From Anderseniella sp. Alg231-50 (GTDB lineage: Bacteria; Pseudomonadota; Alphaproteobacteria; Rhizobiales; Aestuariivirgaceae), in contig NZ_LT703008.1 of assembly GCF_900149695.1 (NCBI RefSeq), positions 446-52,633 on the forward strand: 52,188 nt of DNA, written 5' to 3'. Made by a program: the position numbers and the translations under genes. The notes under the pieces were generated by a model. The model made no database searches. It worked only from the letters and a program-made list of their open reading frames with translations, and was not told where the DNA came from. Shown piece after piece: positions 26,471 through 35,746 of the stretch (within the stretch, counting starts at the first letter, position 1; the number at the start of each line of letters is the position of its first letter).

Positions 26471-26847
26471 TGCAACACCGCTCTCGCCAGGTACAGTCCG
26501 GCGAACACCGCCAGCAGCGACAACACAACAGATCCACCGGCATATCCGAATGCCATGCCGTACTCCTTGCGCTCATAAAGCGTCGCAAAATCAAGCGAAA
26601 AAGCCGAAAACGTGGTGAACCCGCCCAGGATGCCGGTTGTCAAAAACACACGCATTTCCTGACTTGTGGTCCAGGCCAGCGCCATCACGGCAATGAGCAG
26701 TCCCATCATGAATGAACCGGTGATGTTGACGATCATCGTGCCCCACGGGAAGCCATGGCCAATAAGCTTCGGTGTTGTGATATTCACACCGTAGCGCGCG
26801 GCAGCACCAATTGCTCCGCCCAGAGCTGCATAAAGAAACATTGTCAT
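26467..26847 (-). CDS. crcB: Fluoride channel CrcB/Fluc
   Basis: 126 residues, four membrane helices. The signature segments are present: GGAIGAAARYG, the pore asparagine in GTMIVNITGSF, and GGFTTFSAFSLD with the stacked phenylalanines that line the fluoride path. The dual-topology dimer exports fluoride across the inner membrane. It is the first gene of a four-gene cluster (crcB, rluC, HAD, ATP12), each start overlapping the previous stop. No fluoride riboswitch is visible in the 80-nt gap upstream. Confidence 0.95.
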   Translation of the reverse strand: MTMFLYAALGGAIGAAARYGVNITTPKLIGHGFPWGTMIVNITGSFMMGLLIAVMALAWTTSQEMRVFLTTGILGGFTTFSAFSLDFATLYERKEYGMAFGYAGGSVVLSLLAVFAGLYLARAVLQ

Positions 26848-26928
26848 GGCAGCGAGGTATACTCACGCGCAACCATAACCGCAACAATCCTCTGGACGGC
26901 ATACAGTGTCCATGTAAAAACCCTTCAC

Positions 26929-27555
26929 ATGAATTGGCACAAGAAACCGCGCGACAGCTATCACCACGGCAATCTGCGCAAGGCGCTGATTGACGCTGCC
27001 CTGGACCTGATCGGATCCAAGGGCACCGGCGGGTTCACATTCGCTGAAGCGGCGCGCCATGCCGGCGTCAGCCCGGCGGCACCTTACCGGCACTACAAGG
27101 ACCGCGAAGCGCTGGTGGCAGATGTGGCCGGGCAAGGTTACCGGGCATTTTCCAGCGCCCTCGGTAAAGCATGGAATGACGGCAAGCCGGACGCAGCGAC
27201 CGCATTCAAGCGGACCGGCAATGCCTACCTGGCATTTGCCCGCAAGGAGCCTGCCTATTATTCGGCCATGTTCGAAAGCGGACTGAATGTATCGACCTAT
27301 CCGGAATTGCGCACCGCCGCGGATGAGGCGTTCGAGACCCTGAAGGTGGCAGTTGCCGCCCTCATTGCCACGGCGCCTGAGGGACAACGCCCGCCGGTGC
27401 TGATGGTGTCACTGCATGTCTGGGCAGTCAGCCACGGGATCGCGTCCCTGTTCGGCCGCGGCGACGGGGCCGCATTCAAGCAACCGATTTCAGCAGAGGA
27501 ACTGCTTGAGTCTCATATGCTGGTTTACCTGCGCGGCCTTGGTCTGACGATTTAA
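26929..27555 (+). CDS. TetR/AcrR-family transcriptional regulator with WHG-type C-domain
   Basis: 208 residues starting at ATG 26929. The frame is open upstream, but family alignment begins at KPRDSYHHGNLRKALIDAA. The helix-turn-helix is FTFAEAARHAGVSPAAPYRHYKDREAL. The C-terminal ligand domain ends in LHVWAVSHGIASLFGRG, typical of the WHG subgroup. The ligand is unknown. The next gene downstream (DUF2852) has two copies of a palindrome in its upstream region that could be its operator. Confidence 0.88.
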   Translation: MNWHKKPRDSYHHGNLRKALIDAALDLIGSKGTGGFTFAEAARHAGVSPAAPYRHYKDREALVADVAGQGYRAFSSALGKAWNDGKPDAATAFKRTGNAYLAFARKEPAYYSAMFESGLNVSTYPELRTAADEAFETLKVAVAALIATAPEGQRPPVLMVSLHVWAVSHGIASLFGRGDGAAFKQPISAEELLESHMLVYLRGLGLTI

Positions 27556-27594
27556 TCGACGGAATTGCAGCCATCAACTCGTCCTGCAGACAGG

Positions 27595-27687
27595 ACATAT
27601 GTGAGCCCGGTTCAGTGTCCCGTCAGGTCTTTCATTAAATTTCCCAGACTGTCTTGACTCCAACACAAACAATGCTCACATATGTGA
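27595..27687 (+). promoter_or_regulatory. Paired palindromic sites and probable promoter upstream of the DUF2852 gene
   Basis: A perfect 12-bp palindrome TCACATATGTGA lies at 27676-27687, and its 10-bp core ACATATGTGA recurs at 27595-27604. A TTGACT box at 27654-27659 places the second palindrome over the expected -10 region, a layout suited to repression. The binding protein could be the TetR protein encoded just upstream or a CRP-like factor; neither is shown. Confidence 0.5.
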
Positions 27688-27723
27688 ATGTTAATAACAT
27701 TTACATAAACACAGAGGCGAGAC

Positions 27724-28176
27724 ATGAATACACTCGTTGAACGCTTGGACCACTATGGCATGGGTGCATGGATAGCACTGATGGTGGTCAGTTTCGTGGT
27801 CTTTTGGCCACTCGGATTGGCAATACTTGGATACATGATTTGGAGCGGACGCATGAGATGCAAAAACAAGGGCAAGGTCGCGGCCTTTAACGCAACCGGA
27901 TTTGGCATGGGCAAAGGCGGCCCCGGCCGTTGGTACCGCGGCGGTTTTCCAAGTTCCGGAAATCGCGCCTTTGACGACTATCGCGAAGAGACCCTCAACC
28001 GTCTTCAGGAAGAACACGAGGAGTTTCAGGCCTTCCTTGAGAAACTTCGCCATGCACGTGACAAATCCGAATTCGACCAGTTCATGGCTGACCGGACCAA
28101 ACGCGCTGAAGCAACCGATGTTGAAGACGCACCAGAAACAGATGCCAAGGACGAAGGCGACAAGCCTGCCGCCTGA
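27724..28176 (+). CDS. DUF2852 small membrane protein
   Basis: 150 residues. The start ATG follows GAGGCGAGAC. One membrane segment, probably a short hairpin, is at about 16-40 (WIALMVVSFVVFWPLGLAILGYMIWSGRM). A Gly-rich basic linker follows, then FDDYREETLNRLQEEHEEFQAFLEKLRHARDKSEFDQFM, which is a charged helix and the DUF2852 signature, and an acidic tail. The family is almost confined to alphaproteobacteria and has no known function. An intrinsic terminator follows the stop codon. Confidence 0.88.
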   Translation: MNTLVERLDHYGMGAWIALMVVSFVVFWPLGLAILGYMIWSGRMRCKNKGKVAAFNATGFGMGKGGPGRWYRGGFPSSGNRAFDDYREETLNRLQEEHEEFQAFLEKLRHARDKSEFDQFMADRTKRAEATDVEDAPETDAKDEGDKPAA

Positions 28177-28201
28177 CGCATCGGTTACCGCAATGAACGA
28201 C

Positions 28202-28230
28202 AACCCCGGCCTCATGCGCCGGGGTTTGCT
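28202..28230 (+). terminator. Intrinsic terminator after the DUF2852 gene
   Basis: A 9-bp perfect stem, AACCCCGGC with GCCGGGGTT, closes a 7-nt loop and is followed by TTTGCTTT. It ends the upstream transcript just before the creatinase promoter. Confidence 0.85.
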
Positions 28231-28239
28231 TTATGGAGT

Positions 28240-28267
28240 TTGACACAAAACCCAATTGTGCTACTAG
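28240..28267 (+). promoter_or_regulatory. Sigma-70 type promoter of the creatinase leader
   Basis: The consensus -35 box TTGACA (28240-28245) and TACTAG (28262-28267) are separated by 16 bp. The predicted start near 28274 coincides with the 5' edge of the structured RNA that follows. Confidence 0.75.
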
Positions 28268-28273
28268 CACTGC

Positions 28274-28380
28274 CAGGTCGGGGCAGCGATGGCGTCGCTG
28301 CACAGATCCCCGACCAGGGTTGAACGATCAGACCCTCATGGCATCCTGAACGCCCGGATGAGTTTTCTCCGGGCATTTCT
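28274..28380 (+). ncRNA. Structured 5' leader of the creatinase mRNA, candidate riboswitch/attenuator
   Basis: Four nested or consecutive helices can be drawn. (1) GGTCGGGG (28276-28283) pairs with CCCCGACC (28308-28315). (2) Inside it, CAGCGA pairs with TCGCTG (28284-28300), loop TGGCG. (3) AGGGT pairs with ACCCT (28316-28336), apex GA-ACGA-TC. (4) GCCCGGA pairs with TCCGGGC (28352-28374), followed by ATTTCT, like a weak terminator. It begins where the promoter predicts transcription starts, and the creatinase start lies about 50 nt after the last hairpin. A competing pairing between CCAGG..GGGG (28273-28283) and CCCC..CCTGG near 28390-28404 would break helix 1. I do not recognise a known riboswitch class. 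The ACGA apex recalls guanidine-II loops but the rest does not fit. Confidence 0.6.
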
Positions 28381-28428
28381 ATGGGTAATCCCCAACCGGC
28401 CTGGAGAACGGCTTGTTGGAGATTTGTC

Positions 28429-29655
28429 ATGTTGCAAAGAATTACCCGTCCAGATGCTTTTCGTTTTCACAATGGCGAGAAGGCAAAACTTCCTTTCACT
28501 GCAAAAGAGTATGAGCGCCGCTTGAACCGGTTGCGCAGGATCATGACGCGCTTGGACCTGCCTGCGGTGCTGCTGACCTCAATGCATAACGTCGCCTATT
28601 ATTCCGGCTTCCTGTATTGCAGTTTTGGCCGTCCTTACGCGTGTGTCGTGACCCATGACGCGTGCACGACGGTTTCCGCCAACATCGATGCCGGCCAGCC
28701 GTGGCGCCGGTCGTTCGGCGACAATGTCACCTACACAGACTGGCAACGCGGCAACTACTGGCGCGCCATACAAGAACTGATAGGTGAACCTGGCCGGCTC
28801 GGCATAGAAGCCGATCACCTGACCCTCGCCATGCGCGACCAGGCAACCGCAACCCTGGGCGCACCCGACATGTGCGACATCGGCAAGGCCACCATGGCGC
28901 AGCGCATGGTGAAGTCGCCTGAGGAAATCAGGCTGATCAAGTCTGGTGCGAAGGTCGCCGATATTGGCGGTGAAGCCATTCGGGATGCAGTTCAGATCGG
29001 CGCGCGCGAGATTGACATCGCCATGGCCGGGCGTAATGCCATGGAGACAGCGATTGCCGAGCGTCATCCGGACAGTGAGATCCGCGACAGCTGGGTATGG
29101 TTCCAGTCCGGCATCAACACCGATGGCGCACACAACCCGGTCACCACGCGCAAGCTGGAACGCGGCGATATTCTTTCGCTCAACACGTTCCCGATGATCT
29201 CCGGATACTACACCGCACTGGAACGCACGCTATTCATCGGCGAACCGTCAAAAGCAGAGCGAAAACTGTGGGAAATCAATGTCGGAGCGCATGAACTGGG
29301 CATATCGCTGATCAGGCCGGGTGCAAGCTGTTCTGCCATCACATCAGAGATCAACAGCTACTTCGAAGACCATGATGTCCTGCAGTACCGGACGTTCGGA
29401 TATGGCCATTCGTTCGGTGTCCTGTCGCACTACTACGGTCGCGAGGCAGGCCTTGAACTGCGTGAAGATATCGACACGGTGCTTGAGCCGGGCATGGTGG
29501 TTTCAATGGAACCGATGCTCACCGTGCCGGAAGGAAAACCCGGCGCCGGCGGTTACCGTGAACATGACATTTTGGTGGTTGGCAAAAGCAGTGCGGAAAA
29601 CATCACCGGTTTTCCGTACGGTCCGGAGCATAACATCATTACCGCACAGAACTGA
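28429..29655 (+). CDS. Creatinase (creatine amidinohydrolase)
   Basis: 408 residues. It hydrolyses creatine to sarcosine and urea. The match to Pseudomonas creatinase is close along the whole length as I remember that protein: FLYCSFGRPYA, NIDAGQPWRRS, WFQSGINTDGAHNPVTTRK (catalytic His about 235), GYYTALERTLF (Glu265), YRTFGYGHSFG, GREAGLELREDIDTVLEPG and VVSMEPM (Glu361). The M24 fold is used without metals. The start at 28429 has TTGGAG seven bases before it; an ATG at 28381 in the same frame lies directly after the terminator-like hairpin and lacks a ribosome site. The unit is monocistronic, bounded by terminators, with a structured leader. No creatininase, sarcosine oxidase or urease gene is nearby. 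Confidence 0.93.
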   Translation: MLQRITRPDAFRFHNGEKAKLPFTAKEYERRLNRLRRIMTRLDLPAVLLTSMHNVAYYSGFLYCSFGRPYACVVTHDACTTVSANIDAGQPWRRSFGDNVTYTDWQRGNYWRAIQELIGEPGRLGIEADHLTLAMRDQATATLGAPDMCDIGKATMAQRMVKSPEEIRLIKSGAKVADIGGEAIRDAVQIGAREIDIAMAGRNAMETAIAERHPDSEIRDSWVWFQSGINTDGAHNPVTTRKLERGDILSLNTFPMISGYYTALERTLFIGEPSKAERKLWEINVGAHELGISLIRPGASCSAITSEINSYFEDHDVLQYRTFGYGHSFGVLSHYYGREAGLELREDIDTVLEPGMVVSMEPMLTVPEGKPGAGGYREHDILVVGKSSAENITGFPYGPEHNIITAQN

Positions 29656-29680
29656 TCAACCGAACGGGCGATCAGTTTTT
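29652..29680 (+). terminator. Intrinsic terminator overlapping the creatinase stop codon
   Basis: CTGATC (29652-29657) pairs with GATCAG (29670-29675), with a short inner CC/GG pairing, followed by five T and then a G-run. The stem begins one base before the TGA stop. Confidence 0.7.
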
Positions 29681-29734
29681 GGGGGGAAGTGGAGCCGTAC
29701 GGGTGGAACCGGGGGAAAACGGCGTTGGGGCCTG

Positions 29735-30535
29735 TCAGTTGCTGGCAGGCTCCACCACTCTCAGATACAGATGCCAGGTGGCATGGCCCAGTACCGGCAG
29801 GATGATGAACAGGCCGAGGAATGCCGGTACCAGGGCAAGTGCCGTCAGGACCAGCACAACAAGTCCCCACACCATCATGGCAAACGGGTTGGTCAACACT
29901 GCCTTGATGCTTGTGATTATGGCCGTGACGAAATCCACCTCCCTGTCCAGCAGCAGCGGGATTGACACGACAGTCACGGAGAACAGCACGGTGTAAAGAA
30001 TGCCGCCAACGATGTGTCCTGCAGCCAGGAAACGCAGCCCGTCGCCAGTGTTCAGGACTGTGTGGATGAAGCCGTCCAAAGTCGAAAATGACCTGAATCC
30101 GAGGAACAGCGCCACCAGCAGGCGAACCTGATACATCCACATCCACATGATGAACAGGGTGACGAAGGCCATAATGGACAACTCCCGCCCCTTCTGCCGC
30201 CACACTGTGGTCAGAACACCTGACCAGGTCAGCGGGCGTCCGTCCTGCAGGCAGCGGCTTACTTCATAAATACCAACGGCAACGAACGGGCCCACGAGGG
30301 GAAATCCGATAGCCAATGGATAGATCATGTAATGCATGTCCAGCCGGGCAATGAGGGCCACAACCAGCAACCCGCCCAAGGCATAGAAGCCACCAAAGAA
30401 CAGGCCAAACAGCGGCGCCCGGAAAAAATCGCCCACACCGGCAACGAATGCCGCGCGGATATCTGCCAGTCCAATGCGCCGAACAACCGGCATTGTGCCG
30501 GCAGATGCCGGTTTTACCTGTGGTTGCTTCACCAT
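29735..30535 (-). CDS. DUF2189 integral membrane protein
   Basis: About 266 residues from the ATG at 30535, which has GGGAGGAAAG at ideal spacing. In-frame ATG 30583 and TTG 30601 are alternatives that would add 16 or 22 residues. The protein has about six membrane segments and the DUF2189 features (DIRAAFVAGVGDFFRAPLFGLFFGGFYALGG, YPLAIGFPLVGPFVAVGIYEVSR, FAMMVWGLVV, ILPVLGHATWHLYLRVV). The family is common in proteobacteria and has no assigned function. It converges on the creatinase gene. Confidence 0.88.
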   Translation of the reverse strand: MVKQPQVKPASAGTMPVVRRIGLADIRAAFVAGVGDFFRAPLFGLFFGGFYALGGLLVVALIARLDMHYMIYPLAIGFPLVGPFVAVGIYEVSRCLQDGRPLTWSGVLTTVWRQKGRELSIMAFVTLFIMWMWMYQVRLLVALFLGFRSFSTLDGFIHTVLNTGDGLRFLAAGHIVGGILYTVLFSVTVVSIPLLLDREVDFVTAIITSIKAVLTNPFAMMVWGLVVLVLTALALVPAFLGLFIILPVLGHATWHLYLRVVEPASN

Positions 30536-30647
30536 AGAAACTTTCCTCCCCTGCCAAAAGCCCTTTTCCGGGTCTTCAGGCATAGTGGCTACCTTGCGCA
30601 ACGAACGAAATGATCTGGATCAATTCAGCGCTACGGGTCGTCCGGCA

Positions 30648-31964
30648 TCATTTCTCGCCGCGTTGGGCACGCAATGACGCCCACCAGTCAAGCCGTTTGC
30701 GGATCTCCCGCTCAAAGCCTTTGTCGGGCGGATCATAGAAGGTTTGCCTGCCCATTTCGTCCGGAAAGTAATTTTGGCCGGAAAATCCGTCAGGCTGGTC
30801 GGGATCGTATTTGTAGCCTGATCCGTACTCCTGCTCTTTCATCATCTTGGTCGGCGCATTGAGGATGATTTTCGGCGGCATTACCGACCCGGTTTCCTTC
30901 GCCCGCCGCATCACCTGCTTGTAGGCAGTGTAAACCCCGATAGACTTGGGTGCCGTCGCCAGATAAACCGCTGCCTGCGCCAGGCCCAACTCGCCTTCCG
31001 GTGAGCCGAGAAAATCATAGACGTCCTTGGCTGCAAGCGCCTGCACGACCGCCTGCGGATCGGCCAGGCCGATATCCTCATTGGCCATGCGCACCAGACG
31101 CCGGCAAATGAATAAGGGATCCTCTCCGGCGACCAGCATGCGCGCCAGCCAGTACAGGGCCGCATCCGGGTCAGATCCGCGGATCGACTTGTGCAGCGCC
31201 GAAATAAGATTGTAATGCCCGTCCTGGCCCTTGTCGTAAACCGGGACGCGCCGCTGGATGGTCTCTGCCAACCCGGCTGCATCCAACGCGTCCGAGCCCG
31301 CATCAACAACGGCAAACAAGTCCTCGACAAGATTGAGAAAATAACGTCCGTCGCCATCGGCCATAGCGAACAATTGCTCACGGGCTTCCCCGGTTACGGG
31401 TAACGACCTGCCCTCCAGCTCCTCAGCCCGCGTCAGCAAACCCGCCATGGCTGCGCTGTCGAGCCGGTTGAGGGTCAGGACCTTTGCGCGCGACAGCACC
31501 GCGGCATTCAGCTCGAAAGACGGATTTTCGGTGGTAGCGCCGACCAATGTTATGGTGCCGTCCTCCATCCAGGGCAGGAAACTGTCCTGCTGCGCCTTGT
31601 TGAAGCGGTGGATCTCGTCCACGAACAGCAAGGTGCCCTGCCCCTTGTCCGTGCGGCGCAGGCGCGATGCCTCGAACACTTTCTTGAGGTCCGCCACACC
31701 TGAGTGGATGGCCGATATTTGCTCAAAGTGAAGGTCGGCCTCTCCGGCCAGCAGGCGAGCAATCGTGGTCTTGCCGGTTCCGGGCGGCCCCCACAGGATC
31801 ATGGAGCTGATCCGGCCGGAAGAGATCATCCGCGAAATCAGCCCAGCCTCACCGGTCAGGTGGTCCTGTCCCTGCACCTCGGCCAGAGACTTCGGCCGCA
31901 ACCTGTCGGCAAGTGGACGCGGTGCAGATGCTTCCAGTCCCGCAGCGTCAAACAGCGATGCCAT
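30648..31964 (-). CDS. rarA: Replication-associated recombination protein RarA (MgsA)
   Basis: 438 residues. An AAA+ clamp-loader-like ATPase: Walker A GPPGTGKTT (59-67), Walker B LLFVDEIHRFNKAQQD, sensor 1 GATTENPSFELNAAVLSR. The C-terminal tetramerisation domain (KSIRGSDPDAALYWLARML, then RRLVRMANEDIGLADPQ) is specific to the RarA/WRNIP1 family. It acts at stalled replication forks. It lies 14 nt after the deg protease gene and is probably co-transcribed with it. Confidence 0.95.
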   Translation of the reverse strand: MASLFDAAGLEASAPRPLADRLRPKSLAEVQGQDHLTGEAGLISRMISSGRISSMILWGPPGTGKTTIARLLAGEADLHFEQISAIHSGVADLKKVFEASRLRRTDKGQGTLLFVDEIHRFNKAQQDSFLPWMEDGTITLVGATTENPSFELNAAVLSRAKVLTLNRLDSAAMAGLLTRAEELEGRSLPVTGEAREQLFAMADGDGRYFLNLVEDLFAVVDAGSDALDAAGLAETIQRRVPVYDKGQDGHYNLISALHKSIRGSDPDAALYWLARMLVAGEDPLFICRRLVRMANEDIGLADPQAVVQALAAKDVYDFLGSPEGELGLAQAAVYLATAPKSIGVYTAYKQVMRRAKETGSVMPPKIILNAPTKMMKEQEYGSGYKYDPDQPDGFSGQNYFPDEMGRQTFYDPPDKGFEREIRKRLDWWASLRAQRGEK

Positions 31965-31978
31965 TGGCCGGCTTCTCC

Positions 31979-33400
<1,422 letters not shown>

Positions 33401-33498
33401 GATCGGAGAATCCTTGATTGCATAGAGACGAATTGTTGGCGCACCCTATCAAGACCGCAACAATTGGCCAACCATTCCCGGCAACTTGTCTGTATTTG

Positions 33499-35082
33499 TT
33501 ATCCGGCAGAGGCGGTTTTCCCGGCTTCGATCAACTGCAGCAATTGCTGTAGTTTTTCCAGCGGTACGCCGATGTTTGAACCGCCATATTCAGGCAGGAT
33601 CGCAGCATTTACGCCGACTACCCGGCCATTGCTGTCCATGACCGGTCCGCCGCTGCCGCCCTTGGCGGTATCTGCGTCATAGACAATCGTGGCCGCAGTG
33701 ACTTTCGCCACGATTCCCTGGCTTGCCAGTGGCTGGATGAACGAACTCTCCGACAAGCGTTCCGCGACTTTCCAGAAATTGGTTTCGCCGGCTTCACGGA
33801 TCTTCATGACGAACGCCTTGCCGGCCTGGGCAAGCATGGCCCTGAGCCCGGTCGGATAGCCCATCACGATAACGTTGTCGCCCGACGTGAGTTTGATGGA
33901 GGACAGCTCAAGGCCTGCTACTTCAGGCGACGCGCCGGTAAACTTCAACACGGCAACGTCGGCATCATCACTGGCGCGGACCAATTCGACCGGCAATGCT
34001 TCAACCCTGCCCGGCATGTACGCGACAAAGCGAGTGAACTCCGGCTGCAGTCCCCGTCCCCCGAAAGCACCTAGGTTGGCATCACTTTCCCACGGCAACG
34101 CAACATGCCGGTTGGTGACTATCCTGCCGCCTTCTGCGAGCACGAAACCGGTTCCGGTATAGCGTTTTTCGGCAATCGTTCCTTCACCATCCAGTGTCAG
34201 ACGGGGATTGCCGCGTGCATCCACGACCGGCTTACCGTTCGGCCCGACAATGTAGCGCAGAAACCGGCCTGTCGATGTTTCCCTGAATGCGTAGGAGCCT
34301 TGCAGGAACATGACCGACGGTATTGCGGCGGCTATCGCTCGCGCACTTGCCTTGCGGGATTTTTCCAACACCTCGAGCCGACCGGTATTAGCGGTCAGGG
34401 TTTCATCGATCCGGTCGCGGAGCGTGTTCAGGTCCTGGGGTGTCAACGCCTGTTCGCGGGCCTGCGCCAGAGACTCGGCAAACTTCTCGATGTTGGCGCG
34501 CTCGCGGGCAAGGTCGCTCTGCAGCATCACATTGATCTTGTATTGCTGGTAGAGCAGCAATCCCAGACTGGTGAGCGCAGCAATCACACCGACTCGAAAC
34601 AGGACCGTGGTCTGCCCGGCAAAACGTCTGAACATGCTTATCAGCGCCCGGCAAATTCTGGTGAACACAGGCTGTCGGCTGGTGCGGAGATAGGCCACCG
34701 CATCCGACAGGATTTCCGAAACCACCTTGCGGGGCTTTTCTTCGCCCCCGCACAGGCAGAACTGAGACATTGGCCCACTATCGCCGAATTCTATTACGTC
34801 CGCGCTTTGCAGAAGGTGTGATGAAACAAGTTTTCCATTGACCCACAATGGATGATCTCCGCGCGCCTCAATTTCATAGGATCCCGCAGCAAGATGGAGA
34901 CGGGCAATTTCCTGCCCGCCTTCGGATCCTGATCGCGCCGGCGCTATGTGAATACGTTTGTTGGCCCGCAGATAGACATCAAGTGTCTCGCCATGCAATG
35001 TCGCTTGAACACCTTCGTCGCCACCGGTCAGATGGTCGAAGGTTGCGACAGGTTCTGTCGCGTTTTGCAGTTGCTCATCCAT
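33499..35082 (-). CDS. Membrane-anchored serine protease with N-terminal FHA-like domain
   Basis: 527 residues in an unusual order. A cytosolic FHA-like beta domain (about 25-112; LWVNGKLVSSHLLQSADVIEFGD is the FHA NG..L..gD.I.fG end) is followed by a basic stretch, one membrane helix (about 160-180), a coiled coil (about 185-250), and a trypsin-like domain (about 300-515). The triad is His326 (VTNRHVALP), Asp375 (DDADVAVL) and Ser477 (KGGSGGPV). With N-in topology the protease faces the periplasm, and the FHA-like end could sense phosphoproteins in the cytosol. The usual FHA phosphothreonine-binding Arg/Ser residues are not obvious, so binding may be lost. It has no PDZ domain. It lies 98 nt upstream of the deg gene on the same strand. 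Confidence 0.85.
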   Translation of the reverse strand: MDEQLQNATEPVATFDHLTGGDEGVQATLHGETLDVYLRANKRIHIAPARSGSEGGQEIARLHLAAGSYEIEARGDHPLWVNGKLVSSHLLQSADVIEFGDSGPMSQFCLCGGEEKPRKVVSEILSDAVAYLRTSRQPVFTRICRALISMFRRFAGQTTVLFRVGVIAALTSLGLLLYQQYKINVMLQSDLARERANIEKFAESLAQAREQALTPQDLNTLRDRIDETLTANTGRLEVLEKSRKASARAIAAAIPSVMFLQGSYAFRETSTGRFLRYIVGPNGKPVVDARGNPRLTLDGEGTIAEKRYTGTGFVLAEGGRIVTNRHVALPWESDANLGAFGGRGLQPEFTRFVAYMPGRVEALPVELVRASDDADVAVLKFTGASPEVAGLELSSIKLTSGDNVIVMGYPTGLRAMLAQAGKAFVMKIREAGETNFWKVAERLSESSFIQPLASQGIVAKVTAATIVYDADTAKGGSGGPVMDSNGRVVGVNAAILPEYGGSNIGVPLEKLQQLLQLIEAGKTASAG

Positions 35083-35175
35083 GGCAAGGCATGCCTTTCA
35101 TCTTGCGAACGCCTTACCCCTCAACCAACAATTGGCGATTATGGCACATCCCTGTCAACCAATTGCACGCTAAGT

Positions 35176-35619
35176 TTACCGTCGATCCAGTTTTGTTGAA
35201 AGGATGATAGCAGACTCAGTGCGGGTAACGCCTTCGAGGATGCCTATCTGGTCAAGCACCTTGTCTATATGGTCCGTGGTCAACGCCCTTATCTGTGCGA
35301 TCAGGTCAAACTTCCCGGATACCGTATGCAGAGTTTCAACCTGCGGCATGCGCACAAGCGCGCGGACAACATCCGCATTCATACGTGGCTCCACGGACAG
35401 CTCAACATGCGCCAGAATACCTTCTGCCGTTCCCTGGCTGGCGAGCCTGACGCCATATCCGGCAATGACCCCACTGATCTCCAGGCGCCTGAGCCTGTCC
35501 TGAATTGTAGTGCGGGACACGCCAAGCCTTCGGGCCAGTTCCGAAACCGGCATCCTGGCATTGGTTTGCAGCAGAGCAATCAGCTCTTCGTCTTTCTCGG
35601 TCACTCGCATAATCGTCAT
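35176..35619 (-). CDS. Lrp/AsnC-family transcriptional regulator
   Basis: 147 residues. The N-terminal helix-turn-helix (LLQTNARMPVSELARRLGVSRTTIQDRLRRLE) is followed by the RAM ligand domain (ILAHVELSVEPRMNADVVRALVRMPQVETLHTVSGKFDLIAQIRA). These proteins sense amino acids and regulate neighbouring amino acid metabolism genes. It is divergent from a decarboxylase gene across a 127-nt gap with a perfect dyad, so that gene is its likely target. Confidence 0.92.
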   Translation of the reverse strand: MTIMRVTEKDEELIALLQTNARMPVSELARRLGVSRTTIQDRLRRLEISGVIAGYGVRLASQGTAEGILAHVELSVEPRMNADVVRALVRMPQVETLHTVSGKFDLIAQIRALTTDHIDKVLDQIGILEGVTRTESAIILSTKLDRR

Positions 35620-35637
35620 TCTATGCCTGAATACGGC

Positions 35638-35650
35638 ATTTCGACGAAAT
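35638..35650. promoter_or_regulatory. Perfect dyad in the lrp/decarboxylase gap, possible Lrp-family operator
   Basis: ATTTCG-A-CGAAAT is a 13-bp perfect inverted repeat, 19 nt from the regulator start and about 97 nt before the decarboxylase start, in an AT-rich stretch. Its size and symmetry fit an Lrp/AsnC site; binding is inferred only from position. Confidence 0.5.
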
Positions 35651-35746
35651 ATATGGCAAATGACGAAAAAAGTGCGTCTGTTTATCGCTCCCGCATGGCC
35701 TCATCATCTTATGTAACGCCGAATCAAACAGGTCCAGGAGCTCGAG

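Noticed and set aside
26848-26928. Fluoride riboswitch expected upstream of crcB
   Set aside because: The 80-nt gap lacks the conserved fluoride riboswitch core and pseudoknot pattern that I could check by eye.
28274-28380. Identification of the creatinase leader as a known guanidine riboswitch
   Set aside because: Only one ACGA apex is present, whereas guanidine-II has two ACGR hairpins. The conserved core sequences of guanidine-I and guanidine-III are not found.
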